A DNA stretch of 43,245 nucleotides from Chitinophagaceae bacterium (GTDB lineage: Bacteria > Bacteroidota > Bacteroidia > Chitinophagales > Chitinophagaceae): the NCBI GenBank assembly GCA_025359725.1, contig JANYEX010000262.1, positions 1 to 43,245 on the forward strand, read 5' to 3'. Below, piece by piece: positions 24,375-33,566 of the stretch. The notes under the pieces were generated by a model. It did not search any database. It was not told the origin of the DNA and saw only the letters and a list, made by a program, of their open reading frames with translations. Position numbers and translations under genes: made by a program. The stretch's first letter is position 1, and every line of letters starts with the position of its first letter.

Positions 24375-25268
24375 TTAACTCCTGTGCAAGATGGCGCCTA
24401 ACTGTTTTACAATGTTTTTTAGCTTGATAAAACTTGTCAATTGAGGTGCTTCTAATAGACCATTATATTTATCACCACGTCGCAAATAACGCTTTGTAAG
24501 AACGCTCGATGTCATTCCCCATTTCATGATAAACTGATAATAGCCGTTGTTTTTTACCATTCTTTTGGTGGATTTAGAACCAAAATGATACACCCTGCTA
24601 TCCCCTAAACCTTTAAAAAGCCTTACTCCCAATTTCCAAAGTTTCATAGAGAAGTCTGGGTCTGAATACATTCCGGGAGAAAATTCGGTACTGTAACCAC
24701 CCACCAAATCCCAGACGGTTACGTGTACAATATTGGGCGGCCAGGTAGCACCACACCAATCATGGAAGGGTAGGGTAGCATATTCCTTCAATAAAGCCTC
24801 TTCCTTAAAACTTTTTATATCTGTTCCGTAGTCTTTTAGGATGGCACAATTGGAAGAAAACGTTGGTTCAATAGCAGTAGAAGAGAGGAAAAAGTAATGA
24901 TGCCCAATTGTTTCTATCTCATCAGCGAGTACTTTATCCCAATCGGGACAAACATACATGTCGTCATTTATATATAATATATAGGCTGTTTTTACCAAAC
25001 TTCTTCCCACATTCAATGCGTAACAAACACCTATATTTTTATCGCTTATGCTGTAATCAATATCTTTTTGCTGGGCAATCCATTCTTTCGAGCCGTCTTT
25101 TCCTTCGTTAATATGAACAATAATCTGGTGTTTATAAAACGAATTTTTCCTGATGCTCTCAACACAAAGTTTAAGATAGTCTAGGTTATTCCATGAAGGA
25201 ATTAGTATCGAAAATTTTGTTTTTTCGTCGTTTGATTGCCTTACTACGGAAATATTTTCATCAATCAT
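24375..25268 (-). CDS. Glycosyltransferase family 2
   Basis: A 297-residue GT-A enzyme: FSILIPSWNNLDYLKLCVES at the start, ISDKNIGVCYALNVG, then LYINDDMYVCPDW with the metal-binding DD. A GGYSTEFSPGMYSDPDFSM segment follows, corresponding to the ED-type catalytic region. The C-terminal end is basic and lacks membrane helices. The ATG at 25268 is preferred; the track used the adjacent TTG. First gene of a two-gene unit. The sugar and acceptor are unknown. Confidence 0.87.
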   Translation of the reverse strand: MIDENISVVRQSNDEKTKFSILIPSWNNLDYLKLCVESIRKNSFYKHQIIVHINEGKDGSKEWIAQQKDIDYSISDKNIGVCYALNVGRSLVKTAYILYINDDMYVCPDWDKVLADEIETIGHHYFFLSSTAIEPTFSSNCAILKDYGTDIKSFKEEALLKEYATLPFHDWCGATWPPNIVHVTVWDLVGGYSTEFSPGMYSDPDFSMKLWKLGVRLFKGLGDSRVYHFGSKSTKRMVKNNGYYQFIMKWGMTSSVLTKRYLRRGDKYNGLLEAPQLTSFIKLKNIVKQLGAILHRS

Positions 25269-25418
25269 CAATGTCTTTTTTTACCCTGTATTTCACGTAA
25301 AAGAAAAATGAAATAAAAAATATTCGCTTAGGGAACTGAATATTAATTTTTTCAAATGACTACCCACTATTTGGTTTTTCTTCTTAACAACCTCCATAAT
25401 CTTTGCGTCGTTGTAAGG

Positions 25419-25497
25419 TGACGAGAAATCTCTCAGCGTATAGTTGACAGTTTATTAGTAAAACAACTTTACAAAACACAATTAGATTTCTCGTTAC
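25419..25497. repeat. Stem-loop repeat with GAGAAATCT arms
   Basis: TGACGAGAAATCT (25419-25431) is inverted as AGATTTCTCGTTAC (25484-25497). The right arm continues with a TTC...AATGACA end. I recall this general pattern from intergenic repeats in other Bacteroidota but cannot verify it here. Confidence 0.55.
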
Positions 25498-25548
25498 TTC
25501 AAAATGACACGCTATTAAACTTTGTAAGGTATCCATCGAAAATCATCC

Positions 25549-25620
25549 TGTCAGACTGAGCCTGTCGAAGTCGGGATAATATGTTTAACCTGATTGCGCT
25601 TCGACAAGCTCAGCGTGACA
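25549..25620. repeat. REP-like stem-loop (CTGAGC-TGTCGAAG family)
   Basis: Arms TGTCAGACTGAGCCTGTCGA and TCGACAAGCTCAGCGTGACA are inverted over 22 bp each, with three mismatches and a 28-nt loop. It resembles the GTCA..CTGAGC..GTCGAAG palindromes common between genes in this phylum. A minus-strand ORF (25551-25754) reads through it and gives the repeat-derived VTLSLSK peptide. Confidence 0.7.
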
Positions 25621-25901
25621 ATCTTGTTGATTTTCGTAGTGTACATCACGTCATTCCAATTTTTTTTTTGCTCGCCAGATGAACCATTCGAAACGACGTT
25701 CACTATGTCTGCGATACCTTTATTACCTACCAACAGATAGTCATATTTTTTCAAAAATAACTTAGTGTTGCCAACTCATTCAAAATATTTTTTCACTCCG
25801 TAAAATTGGGGCTTGGCAAAAGGGCATTTTATTTCTTTGTAGATAAAAACCCATCCCGCCAAACATTATATAATTTTCGCCGTAGCGTTTCGGTGACTAA
25901 C

Positions 25902-25934
25902 CCTGTAAGGACTCAGAGCCCTTACAGGATTTTG
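25902..25934. terminator. Strong hairpin in intergenic repeat region
   Basis: CCTGTAAGG / CCTTACAGG, a perfect 9-bp stem with a 9-nt loop, followed by ATTTTG. No gene ends just before it, so it may be another intergenic repeat rather than a working terminator. Confidence 0.5.
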
Positions 25935-26068
25935 ATTTCTGCAAAAGTTATTTATACAGCCTTATCCGTTTGGTAATACCATCAGTAATATTAACACTTT
26001 TGCTATTAGCCACTCTCTTATTTTAAGTAAAATAAAACTCTTTGCAAACCACAATTATCAAAATACAT

Positions 26069-26319
26069 ATAAAAGAGACTTCTTTTACTCATCTAATAAA
26101 ATCGGATGACATAAAAGAGACTTCTTTTATCCATCTAATAAAATCGGATGACATAAAAGAGAGTTCTTTTACTCATCTAATAAAATCGGATGACATAAAA
26201 GAGACTTCTTTTATCCATCTAATAAAATCGGATGACGTAAAATAGAGTTCTTTTATGTCATCCGATTTTGTTGATGACATAAATTGAGTTTTTTAAGCCA
26301 TCTTGATTAATCGTATGAC
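26069..26319. repeat. Array B: 42-bp tandem repeat
   Basis: Four nearly identical 42-bp units from 26069 (ATAAAAG, AGACTTC, TTTTACT, CATCTAA, TAAAATC, GGATGAC), then a fifth unit of the same length (26237-26278) whose second half is inverted, then a degenerate sixth. Each unit holds two palindromes: AAAAGAGACTTCTTTT and CATC...GATG. The inverted unit lets AAAATCGGATGAC (26224-26236) pair with GTCATCCGATTTT (26257-26269), closing the array with a large hairpin. The open frame (ORF 26042-26245) is a by-product of the 42-bp period. Confidence 0.88.
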
Positions 26320-26493
26320 ATAAATTGAGAATTTTTAGTCAATGTAAACAGAAAAGAAGTAGATATTTAAAAAATAAAAAGTTTTTGAAAATCAAATATT
26401 TTTTGGAAATATTTATTTTTAAAAATAAAATTAATATGTAAGAACTTGTGTAGCTTGCAAAGATTATTTTAACGATTGATTAAAAACACATTT

Positions 26494-27450
26494 ATGAAAA
26501 GAACTTGGATTTATCTGCAAAACCCCTTCTTTAACTGTACCAAAAAGAACTTTAAGAAGGCAGTCAAAATTTCTGCCTACACCAATGCACAATTGTTTGC
26601 AAAGATTGGCGACCCATTTTATGCAGAACTTTACGCCGCTTACAACCCATTACATTTGGCATTGGTAGCTGCTTACAACATCTGGAAAGCACAAGGCGGC
26701 ACACAAAAAGGCAGCACGGTAACGCTAGACGATTTATTATTGTTGTTGAGCCCAGGAAAAAGTGGTTTGTGGAACAGGGCGGTGCAATTGCTTTACCCCG
26801 TGGGTAGTTCCATTTACACGGCAATATTTCCTAAAAAGATGAAACCCTTTAATACAGGTACAAAGCTGGAAAAGATTAACGCCGTCGCCACACTAGAAAT
26901 TGCCTTGACGGGCAAGGCTGGTTTAGCAACAACACTTACCGACGTAACAGCATTTTCAGCCTCGTTATCTACCGCCGAAACCGCACAATCGGGTAGCAAA
27001 GGCAGTACATCTACCGCAAGCGACAACGTAGAAATAGCAAGGGTAAACGCAATGGTGATGTTATATTCTATACTAGGAAAGTGCATTGGTAACATGGCTG
27101 AGACGCCAAGGTTAATTACCGTACTCTTTAACCTTAATGTTATCAGAAACACGCTGCAAACAATTTTTACTGGCGGCGTGAAGGCTAATCTTTTTGAAAC
27201 CATTGCCCAAAGAACATTTGCATTGGATGATACGATTGATGCGGGTAACGACGGCTTAGGATTGTTAGGGTTTTATCTAGCAGAAAATGCTGGTGACGGC
27301 CCTACGGGATATACGGTTATACATGTATTATCTACCAAAACTGATACAATTAATATCAGCGATTTTACAGGTAATACCACCAATAATTTCTTGTGTGTAG
27401 TAAACTTATCTGCTGTATCTGGTGGACATTACAACGTTAATGTAGCATAG
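26494..27450 (+). CDS. Unrecognised two-part protein next to Array B (318 aa)
   Basis: I do not recognise this family. The ATG at 26494 is preferred over the TTG at 26476. Residues 1-70 are mixed and basic at the start (MKRTWIYLQNPFFNCTKKNF), followed by Ala/Leu-rich helical stretches to about 240. One of these has a Ser/Thr/Gly-rich loop (SGSKGSTSTASD), and AETPRLITVLFNLNVIRN follows it. The last about 60 residues are Thr/Asn/Val-rich with likely beta strands (GYTVIHVLSTKTDTINISDF). There is no signal peptide or transmembrane helix. It looks less AT-rich than the surrounding spacer. It starts 175 bp after Array B and ends in a terminator, so it is an isolated unit. Confidence 0.75.
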   Translation: MKRTWIYLQNPFFNCTKKNFKKAVKISAYTNAQLFAKIGDPFYAELYAAYNPLHLALVAAYNIWKAQGGTQKGSTVTLDDLLLLLSPGKSGLWNRAVQLLYPVGSSIYTAIFPKKMKPFNTGTKLEKINAVATLEIALTGKAGLATTLTDVTAFSASLSTAETAQSGSKGSTSTASDNVEIARVNAMVMLYSILGKCIGNMAETPRLITVLFNLNVIRNTLQTIFTGGVKANLFETIAQRTFALDDTIDAGNDGLGLLGFYLAENAGDGPTGYTVIHVLSTKTDTINISDFTGNTTNNFLCVVNLSAVSGGHYNVNVA

Positions 27451-27474
27451 GGAGTTGTTAGCGACATAAACTAT

Positions 27475-27512
27475 AAATGGCAAGTTTGATTCTTTCTTAC
27501 TTGCCATTTTTT
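27475..27512 (+). terminator. Intrinsic terminator after the unknown gene
   Basis: AAATGGCAAGT / ACTTGCCATTT, an 11-bp perfect stem with a 13-nt loop, ending in TTTTTT. It lies 25 bp after the stop codon. Confidence 0.88.
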
Positions 27513-27618
27513 CTATATCAATCACCTTATTCGGAATTTATAAGAAATAGTAAAATTAGATAATAAAATTCTGCCAATTGAAATATATCTGATATTTTCG
27601 CAGCCCTAAATTCGCTTA

Positions 27619-28332
27619 ATGGAATCTACTAAAATTTATTTACAACTACTATATTGGCTAGTTTTATTGGCTGCTTGCGTATTAAGTTTCAATGAGGAAT
27701 ATTTTATTTCCGCTATTTTGAGAGATGCGTTAATGCCCGTTTTAATAGCTTATTTAATGGTAAGCTTAAAGCCAACCCACTCAGTCAAACTAAAGATTTT
27801 CTTCTTCCTTGCGCTTTTGTTTTTATGGGTTTCAGATATATTCAATGGATTTATAAATCAAGATTATTACGACCCTATTGTAAAAGATCCTTATCTGTAT
27901 GGATCTTTGGCATGCTATGGTGTAGCTAATATACTTTATTTGCTAAGTTTTTATCGTATAAGAAAAATTAGTCTAAACAAAGCAGTTGTAGCATCTGTAA
28001 CCCTTTTGTTAGGTATTATTTTAACTTATTTCCTCTTCTTTAAATTTATAAGTGCAGGGATAATTAAAGGTAATAAACCGCCGTTTATATTCTTTATGGC
28101 TACACAGATATTTGTGGCATCGTTTGCTGCAAATATTACCGACAGCAACAGTAAAAAGAAATTGTCTTTTAGTTATTTCCTGCCGGCTGCAATAGTTTCA
28201 GTTTTCGCTGCTGTGTTGTATGTATTTAATAAATACGGGATGAGGGAGCATCGCATAGAAGCCGTAGTTTTGTTGATGTATGGCTACGCACAGATGCTAA
28301 ATATCAATGGATTTAGGAAGACATCCAAATAG
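27619..28332 (+). CDS. YhhN/TMEM86 family membrane protein (lysoplasmalogenase-like)
   Basis: A 237-residue protein with about eight hydrophobic helices and short loops. The AYLMVSLKP segment, the acidic helix LLFLWVSDIFNG and the following CYGVANILYLLSFYRIR match the YhhN layout. Characterised family members hydrolyse the vinyl-ether bond of lysoplasmalogens, but many bacterial members are untested. It converges with mtaB, with a 5-bp gap. Confidence 0.75.
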   Translation: MESTKIYLQLLYWLVLLAACVLSFNEEYFISAILRDALMPVLIAYLMVSLKPTHSVKLKIFFFLALLFLWVSDIFNGFINQDYYDPIVKDPYLYGSLACYGVANILYLLSFYRIRKISLNKAVVASVTLLLGIILTYFLFFKFISAGIIKGNKPPFIFFMATQIFVASFAANITDSNSKKKLSFSYFLPAAIVSVFAAVLYVFNKYGMREHRIEAVVLLMYGYAQMLNINGFRKTSK

Positions 28333-28337
28333 GTAAT

Positions 28338-29612
28338 TTACACAACCCAATCGACAATTTCGTTAGCCCATTCTTTTCTGTAGGGTGTAGAAATCCTAAG
28401 ATAATTATCGGTGTAACCTTCCATTATCTCATTTTTATTAAACATTTCAAACAATACCTTTCTGGTAGTTCCTACATGTTGCTGTGTAAAATATTGCAAC
28501 TTCATAAAGCTGAGATTGCGTAAAGTTTTGTTTCTCTCATTCCTGATATGTATTGGCACAATGGGTTTTATATCCAACGCAGAAGTATTAGGTCTTTCAG
28601 AATAAGTAAATACATGCAGATAAGAAACATCTAGGCTATGTAAAAACTCGAATGTTTCATTGAATAACTCATCTGTTTCCCCCGGAAAGCCAACAATTAC
28701 ATCTACACCTATAGCACAATGTGGCATAACTTTTTTAATATGAGCTACCCTTTCAGCATATAGTTCACGCTTATATCGCCTTCTCATTGCAGCAAGAATT
28801 GTATTGCTACCACTCTGTAATGGTATATGAAAGTGAGGCATTATCTTATTGCTTTCAGCCACAAATTCTATTATTTCATTGGTAAGTAGATTGGGTTCTA
28901 TTGATGAGATTCTATATCTATCTATTCCTTCAACCTTATCCAATTCATGTAGAAGTTCTAAAAAGTCTTCATTGTTCTTTTTATTACCATCAGGGCCTTT
29001 ACCAAAGTCACCCAGATTTACCCCTGTTAATACAATCTCTTTAACTTCAGTTTTAGCAATTTCTTCAACATTCTTTAATACATTCTCAATGGTGTCACTT
29101 CTGCTCTTCCCCCTAGCCATTGGTATAGTACAAAAGGAACAGGTATAGTCGCATCCATCTTGCACTTTCAAGAAGGTTCTGGTACGATCATTAGCAGAAT
29201 AGGAAGCATTAAAACCCGTAACATCTTCTATTTCGCAACTACAAATCTTGGTACTATCCCCTTTTACAAATTCAGCAATATGCTGCACGATATTAAACTT
29301 CTCTGCAGCACCTAATACTAGGTTAACCCCTGGTATTTCTGCAATCTCTTTTGGCTTTAACTGGGCATAGCAACCAGTAATAACCACCATGCTCTCTGGC
29401 GATTCTCGCTGTATTTTCCTTACCAAATACCTACATTCTTTATCCGCATTATCCGTAACAGAGCATGTGTTGATAACATACACATCTGCTTGCTCATCAA
29501 AATGCTTTTTCTCAAAACCTTCATTCTCTAATAATCTGGATAGTGTAGATGTTTCCGAAAAATTCAGCTTGCATCCCAATGTATGAAAAGCGACAGAACG
29601 TTGTTTTTGCAT
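28338..29612 (-). CDS. mtaB: tRNA t6A37 methylthiotransferase MtaB
   Basis: A radical SAM enzyme that converts t6A37 to ms2t6A37 in tRNAs reading ANN codons. The 424 residues have the UPF0004 N-terminal cluster ligands in LGCKLNFSE, INTCSVT and VITGCYAQ, the radical SAM motif CDYTCSFC, and a C-terminal TRAM-like region. HIPLQSGSNTILAAMRRRY and GVDVIVGFPGETDE are family-typical. The MtaB subtype is chosen over MiaB and RimO from the HTLGCKLN start. The promoter box just before the ATG suggests a leaderless message. Confidence 0.93.
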   Translation of the reverse strand: MQKQRSVAFHTLGCKLNFSETSTLSRLLENEGFEKKHFDEQADVYVINTCSVTDNADKECRYLVRKIQRESPESMVVITGCYAQLKPKEIAEIPGVNLVLGAAEKFNIVQHIAEFVKGDSTKICSCEIEDVTGFNASYSANDRTRTFLKVQDGCDYTCSFCTIPMARGKSRSDTIENVLKNVEEIAKTEVKEIVLTGVNLGDFGKGPDGNKKNNEDFLELLHELDKVEGIDRYRISSIEPNLLTNEIIEFVAESNKIMPHFHIPLQSGSNTILAAMRRRYKRELYAERVAHIKKVMPHCAIGVDVIVGFPGETDELFNETFEFLHSLDVSYLHVFTYSERPNTSALDIKPIVPIHIRNERNKTLRNLSFMKLQYFTQQHVGTTRKVLFEMFNKNEIMEGYTDNYLRISTPYRKEWANEIVDWVV

Positions 29613-29616
29613 CTGG

Positions 29617-29624
29617 CAAAAGTA
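29617..29624 (-). promoter_or_regulatory. Candidate -7 box abutting the mtaB start (TACTTTTG)
   Basis: On the minus strand TACTTTTGC ends 5 nt before the ATG. If used, transcription would start at or next to the A of the start codon. Confidence 0.5.
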
Positions 29625-29681
29625 ATTATTAGTTAAATAGGAAATTATTAAAAGAGAAACATGTTTTATTTGATTTCAAAA

Positions 29682-32600
29682 CTAAACGATAGGAAGCCTG
29701 ATGATAAAAGTAGTGCCTTTGCCCACTTCAGTCTGAAAGCCAATATACCCTTTTAGTTTTTCTACAATTCCTTTGCTGATGGCCAATCCTAGTCCCGTAC
29801 CAGATGTTTTGGTAGTAAAATTGGGTTGGAAAATATGTTCTGCCATCACAGAGTCTATGCCCTTCCCGTTATCCTTAATGGTTATGGTTACATGGCTTTC
29901 AGCAATTGTTTGATTAATCTCAATATGGCAGATACCCTCTTCTACAGCCTCTATGGCGTTCTTAATAAGATTAGTAAATAAGCGGCTAAGCTGTGCTTTA
30001 TCTCCCATTATGTAAACAGCATTGTGCGAATTGTAGTCTATAATCACCGATTCAGACTGTTTATATAACTGAATTATCCCCTCCAATGTGCTACTAATGT
30101 CCATCTTCTCTGCCTTTGCATTATCTATATTGGCAAACTGAGAGAAGTCACTGGCAATCTTCGCCAATTGATCAATCTGGGTAATTAATGTAGTAGCTAC
30201 CCTTTGCGAAAGTTCTTTTGCATTAGGCATATCATCATCAATTGCCTTCTGCAAATATTGGATACTTAATTTCATGGGAGTTAGTGGATTCTTTATTTCA
30301 TGGGCTACCTGCTTTGCCATCTCTCGCCAAGCACTCTCTCTTTCGCTGCGAGCCAATGCCTCTGCACTCTCATCCAATTTCTGAACCATTTTATTATATT
30401 CTGCTATTAGCTCGCCAATCTCATCATCTTTATTCCATTTGATAGCTTCATTTTTCTTGCCAATGTTTACCTCTCTCATCTTGCTAGCAATAAGGCCAAA
30501 AGAAGCGACAACTCGCTGCGTAATAAGGAACGAAATAGCTCCTGCCAAGAGGAATATAAAGGCATTTAGGTTAATAATAGTAGCTATGAAACTAGAAATT
30601 TCCTGGTTTAATTCCAACTGCGAATTAAGATAAGGTATGTTGATGTAGGCGTAAACTTTACCGCCATCGTCTAAAACGGGCATGTACATACTTAGATATT
30701 CTAACTCGCCAATATTTTCTTTTTGTACGTACCGACTTCTACCATCATATTGTAAATGATAAAATGCTATGGGATTAATACGAGGGTTTAATAGCTCTTT
30801 ACTATAGATATGTGGCTGTGTAGAAGCAATCAGATTGCCCGACATACTATAAAAGTTTATATCCACATTGTGTGTTTCGGATACTTCAGCTATTTCTCTT
30901 TCAAAATCATTACTAAACCCTTCATTACTCATTGCTATACTATCATTGAGTAATTTCTGGGATTGTATCTGATGTAGTTTGCCTGAAATCTCATTGGCAA
31001 TAATGCCTATAGAAGTAGATAGTCGCTGCTGACTAGTATCATTAAATCTATTTATAAAATAAAAGATAGTAGCACTACCTATTACCACAAATGAGAAAAC
31101 ACTAGCCAAGATAACTGCGGTTTGAATCTGCACCTGCATACTTGGTCGCAGTTTACTTTTGAACGATACCAGATTAAGATTAGTCCTTAGTAAATAATCT
31201 CCCAAATGAAATATCCCAATGACTACCAAGAAGGTAAAAAACAAATAGGCAAACAAGGTTACTACTTCTAAAAAACGACTGTTTTCTTTTGCCACCACTA
31301 CCATCTTTCCATTGCCCCCATTGTACCATAGCTCATCTGAACTTCCGTTTGTTGTCTCCGCAAAATCGTAAGGAAGTAACTTAGTTGGCTTGATGGTAAG
31401 TGGAAAATCGTAATCGTTATATTTGGTTATTAGCTTCCCATTTATATATAGTGCTTGCGAATACTGATCATGCCCACCAAAGTCATTCTCCTCACCAGTC
31501 TGACTGAACAACACGGGATACAATGCTTCGCTCTTGTACATTTTGGGTTTTAAAACTAAGAATAAGTACCCCAAAGTATTAGTTGCCGAATCAATTGGAA
31601 GAGCATATAAATAACTAATTTGGTCGGGGCTATTTTTCCATGCATACAGGTTAGGTATGGCTGTATTTTTACTTCGTAAGGTAATAATAGCACTCAGCGA
31701 AGCATAGTTAAAGATAGTATCATCATTGTATAATGGTTGGTAAAACTGGTTAAAAGTATAGATGCTTGTCTCGAACCTATTTAAATACCCTGTAAAGTTC
31801 TCGTTAAGTATGCTATCCTTTATCTGTTTGTTTTTTTGTTCATCCAATAGCGAATGATAGTTGTTTGCCAATATTTTTGGGTTTATATTAGACACCGCCA
31901 CACTCAACACATTCTCGCCATTGGTTTCGCTTTGTAATACTAATCTCTCTGCTATTTTCTTTCGCTGCGCTAGGTTAACAGATTGGTTTTGCCAACTAAT
32001 TAGCAACGTTGTGGATAAGGCAAAGAACATGACCCAAAAGAGAAAGAATGAAGATTTTTGGACTGATAGACTTATGTCTTGTTTATTTTTATTGATTAAC
32101 AACAAATAAACTATCAGCCAAATTAATATCAGAACATTTAAGTTGGTTGAGGTATTGATGAAGAATGAGATGTAGATTAAGCCCGCAATTGCAGCAATAA
32201 CTAGTTGAACATAAATAAACGTTTTGGTTGCAATAATTGGTCGGAGTAGTATATGCGAGAAGTGGTAAAAGGTGATTCCTAAAAGTGCAAGCGTGACAAA
32301 ACTTACCACACTGAAAAGGTTGAGGCTGAAGAAATGTGTTACGTCAAAGGAGATTTTAGAATCTAGGATTAATGTACCGATGGTATTAGTGAGCATGAAT
32401 ACCAATAAAACCAATAGGATTATATTGAGGTATTTAATGAAAGGATACTTTAGATAAACCTTTGATGGAGTATAATTTAATGAATTAAACTTCCAGAAAC
32501 CCACTACCCAGAATATTAATCCTGCGTTTATCAACAAATCTCCTAGAGAGGGATGTAAAAAGTTGGAAGCATAAATGGATGGATCGAAAAGACTCAACTG

Positions 32601-33419
32601 ACTATAGTCAAACGGTATCGGAAACTTATAAGTGATGACACGAATTAGTAAAATAATGGCGACTAACAGCGAGGTTGCAATTAATACATTTTTCTCCTTG
32701 GCAACATCAGTAGCTACCCTATTAAAAAACAAGATGACCAGCAACACACAAATAAGGCGAAGGAATATGGTAAATAAATCGTACCCTATAGTTATATGTC
32801 CTTGCTTTAAACTTATCCTAAAAAGAATATCTTTTTGTGAATTAAGCACTGGGAAGGCATCTTTACTAGTACTTATTTCATAGCGTTCGCTCAATTTAGG
32901 GAAGCCATCAAAGTCGCAATGTAGGTATTTATTATCTATAAAGTATTTCCATTCAATGGGTATAACGGCTATTGAAATTGTCCTTTTGCCACCAATAAAT
33001 AGTGTTGTTTTTATTAGTTCTTGCTCTCCATTTTGCTTTACGGCAAAGTAGGAACCATCTTTATGCAGTAAGTCTTCGGGAGCAATTGTATAGATATTAC
33101 TATTCCAATAGGTAAGTATCGGACTACCTACATCATTCGTTTTGTATAGATATATCCCCAACGGCTGTTTTGTCAATGCAAGCTTTTTAGGAGAAGCTGT
33201 ATCTGCTATTAATTCTTGCAGCAAGGCAGTGTCATTAGCTATGCGGACTGCAATTTTTTCGGTGTTTATTATCTTGGCTTCTAGGCGGTCTTTTACTTTG
33301 TTAGGCGATGAATCGTACGCCCAATAGTTGGTAATTACGAACGAGATAGTACATATCCATGCTGCAATTATCAGCAGATAGCCATGTTTGTGTAACGATG
33401 TTCGTAATGTATGAATCAA
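29682..33419 (-). CDS. Large membrane sensor histidine kinase (NtrY-like)
   Basis: A 1245-residue kinase. The N-terminal two-thirds is unusual: a first helix (residues 14-32), a periplasmic stretch, then a cluster of about 8-10 hydrophobic helices (about 210-480), another extracytoplasmic domain, and further helices to about 960. The C-terminus is standard: HAMP-like region, H box AHEIKNPLTPMKLS with phospho-acceptor His1040, N box NLIKNAIEA (Asn1150), DNGKGI (about 1183) and GTGLGL (about 1207). The REMAKQVAHEIKNPLTPM wording matches NtrY-type kinases. The start is a TTG: an in-frame stop lies three codons upstream and there is no early ATG. No response regulator adjoins it. Confidence 0.9.
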   Translation of the reverse strand: MIHTLRTSLHKHGYLLIIAAWICTISFVITNYWAYDSSPNKVKDRLEAKIINTEKIAVRIANDTALLQELIADTASPKKLALTKQPLGIYLYKTNDVGSPILTYWNSNIYTIAPEDLLHKDGSYFAVKQNGEQELIKTTLFIGGKRTISIAVIPIEWKYFIDNKYLHCDFDGFPKLSERYEISTSKDAFPVLNSQKDILFRISLKQGHITIGYDLFTIFLRLICVLLVILFFNRVATDVAKEKNVLIATSLLVAIILLIRVITYKFPIPFDYSQLSLFDPSIYASNFLHPSLGDLLINAGLIFWVVGFWKFNSLNYTPSKVYLKYPFIKYLNIILLVLLVFMLTNTIGTLILDSKISFDVTHFFSLNLFSVVSFVTLALLGITFYHFSHILLRPIIATKTFIYVQLVIAAIAGLIYISFFINTSTNLNVLILIWLIVYLLLINKNKQDISLSVQKSSFFLFWVMFFALSTTLLISWQNQSVNLAQRKKIAERLVLQSETNGENVLSVAVSNINPKILANNYHSLLDEQKNKQIKDSILNENFTGYLNRFETSIYTFNQFYQPLYNDDTIFNYASLSAIITLRSKNTAIPNLYAWKNSPDQISYLYALPIDSATNTLGYLFLVLKPKMYKSEALYPVLFSQTGEENDFGGHDQYSQALYINGKLITKYNDYDFPLTIKPTKLLPYDFAETTNGSSDELWYNGGNGKMVVVAKENSRFLEVVTLFAYLFFTFLVVIGIFHLGDYLLRTNLNLVSFKSKLRPSMQVQIQTAVILASVFSFVVIGSATIFYFINRFNDTSQQRLSTSIGIIANEISGKLHQIQSQKLLNDSIAMSNEGFSNDFEREIAEVSETHNVDINFYSMSGNLIASTQPHIYSKELLNPRINPIAFYHLQYDGRSRYVQKENIGELEYLSMYMPVLDDGGKVYAYINIPYLNSQLELNQEISSFIATIINLNAFIFLLAGAISFLITQRVVASFGLIASKMREVNIGKKNEAIKWNKDDEIGELIAEYNKMVQKLDESAEALARSERESAWREMAKQVAHEIKNPLTPMKLSIQYLQKAIDDDMPNAKELSQRVATTLITQIDQLAKIASDFSQFANIDNAKAEKMDISSTLEGIIQLYKQSESVIIDYNSHNAVYIMGDKAQLSRLFTNLIKNAIEAVEEGICHIEINQTIAESHVTITIKDNGKGIDSVMAEHIFQPNFTTKTSGTGLGLAISKGIVEKLKGYIGFQTEVGKGTTFIIRLPIV

Positions 33420-33444
33420 GTCGTACTATTTTATTTTCTCTTGA

Positions 33445-33560
33445 CCACAAGGAACACAAAGAAAAGAATCACAAGGGATACTAATTATGTAAGCTGGTTC
33501 ATCTGTAAAATACCCCTTCTTCTTAGTGTCTCTTTGTGCAAACCCTTGTGTGCTTTGTGG
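33445..33560. repeat. Long inverted repeat with CCACAAAG arms
   Basis: CCACAAGGAACACAAAG (from 33445) is inverted as CTTTGTG...CCTTGTGTGCTTTGTGG (ending 33560). The arms share a CACAA-based degenerate repeat. It fills the gap between mazG and the histidine kinase gene. Confidence 0.6.
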
Positions 33561-33566
33561 TTACTT

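Noticed and set aside
25551-25754. 67-aa minus-strand ORF in the stem-loop region
   Set aside because: It starts with TTG, its second half is translation of the REP-like palindrome (VTLSLSK), and nothing supports the first half.
26042-26245. 67-aa ORF through Array B as a gene
   Set aside because: The 42-bp period automatically keeps the frame open. The start lies in non-repeat AT-rich DNA and the peptide is just the repeated KETSFxHLIKSDD.
32009-32017. A third perfect TGTGGATAA
   Set aside because: It is a single 9-mer inside the sensor kinase coding sequence. One such hit is expected by chance in a window of this size.
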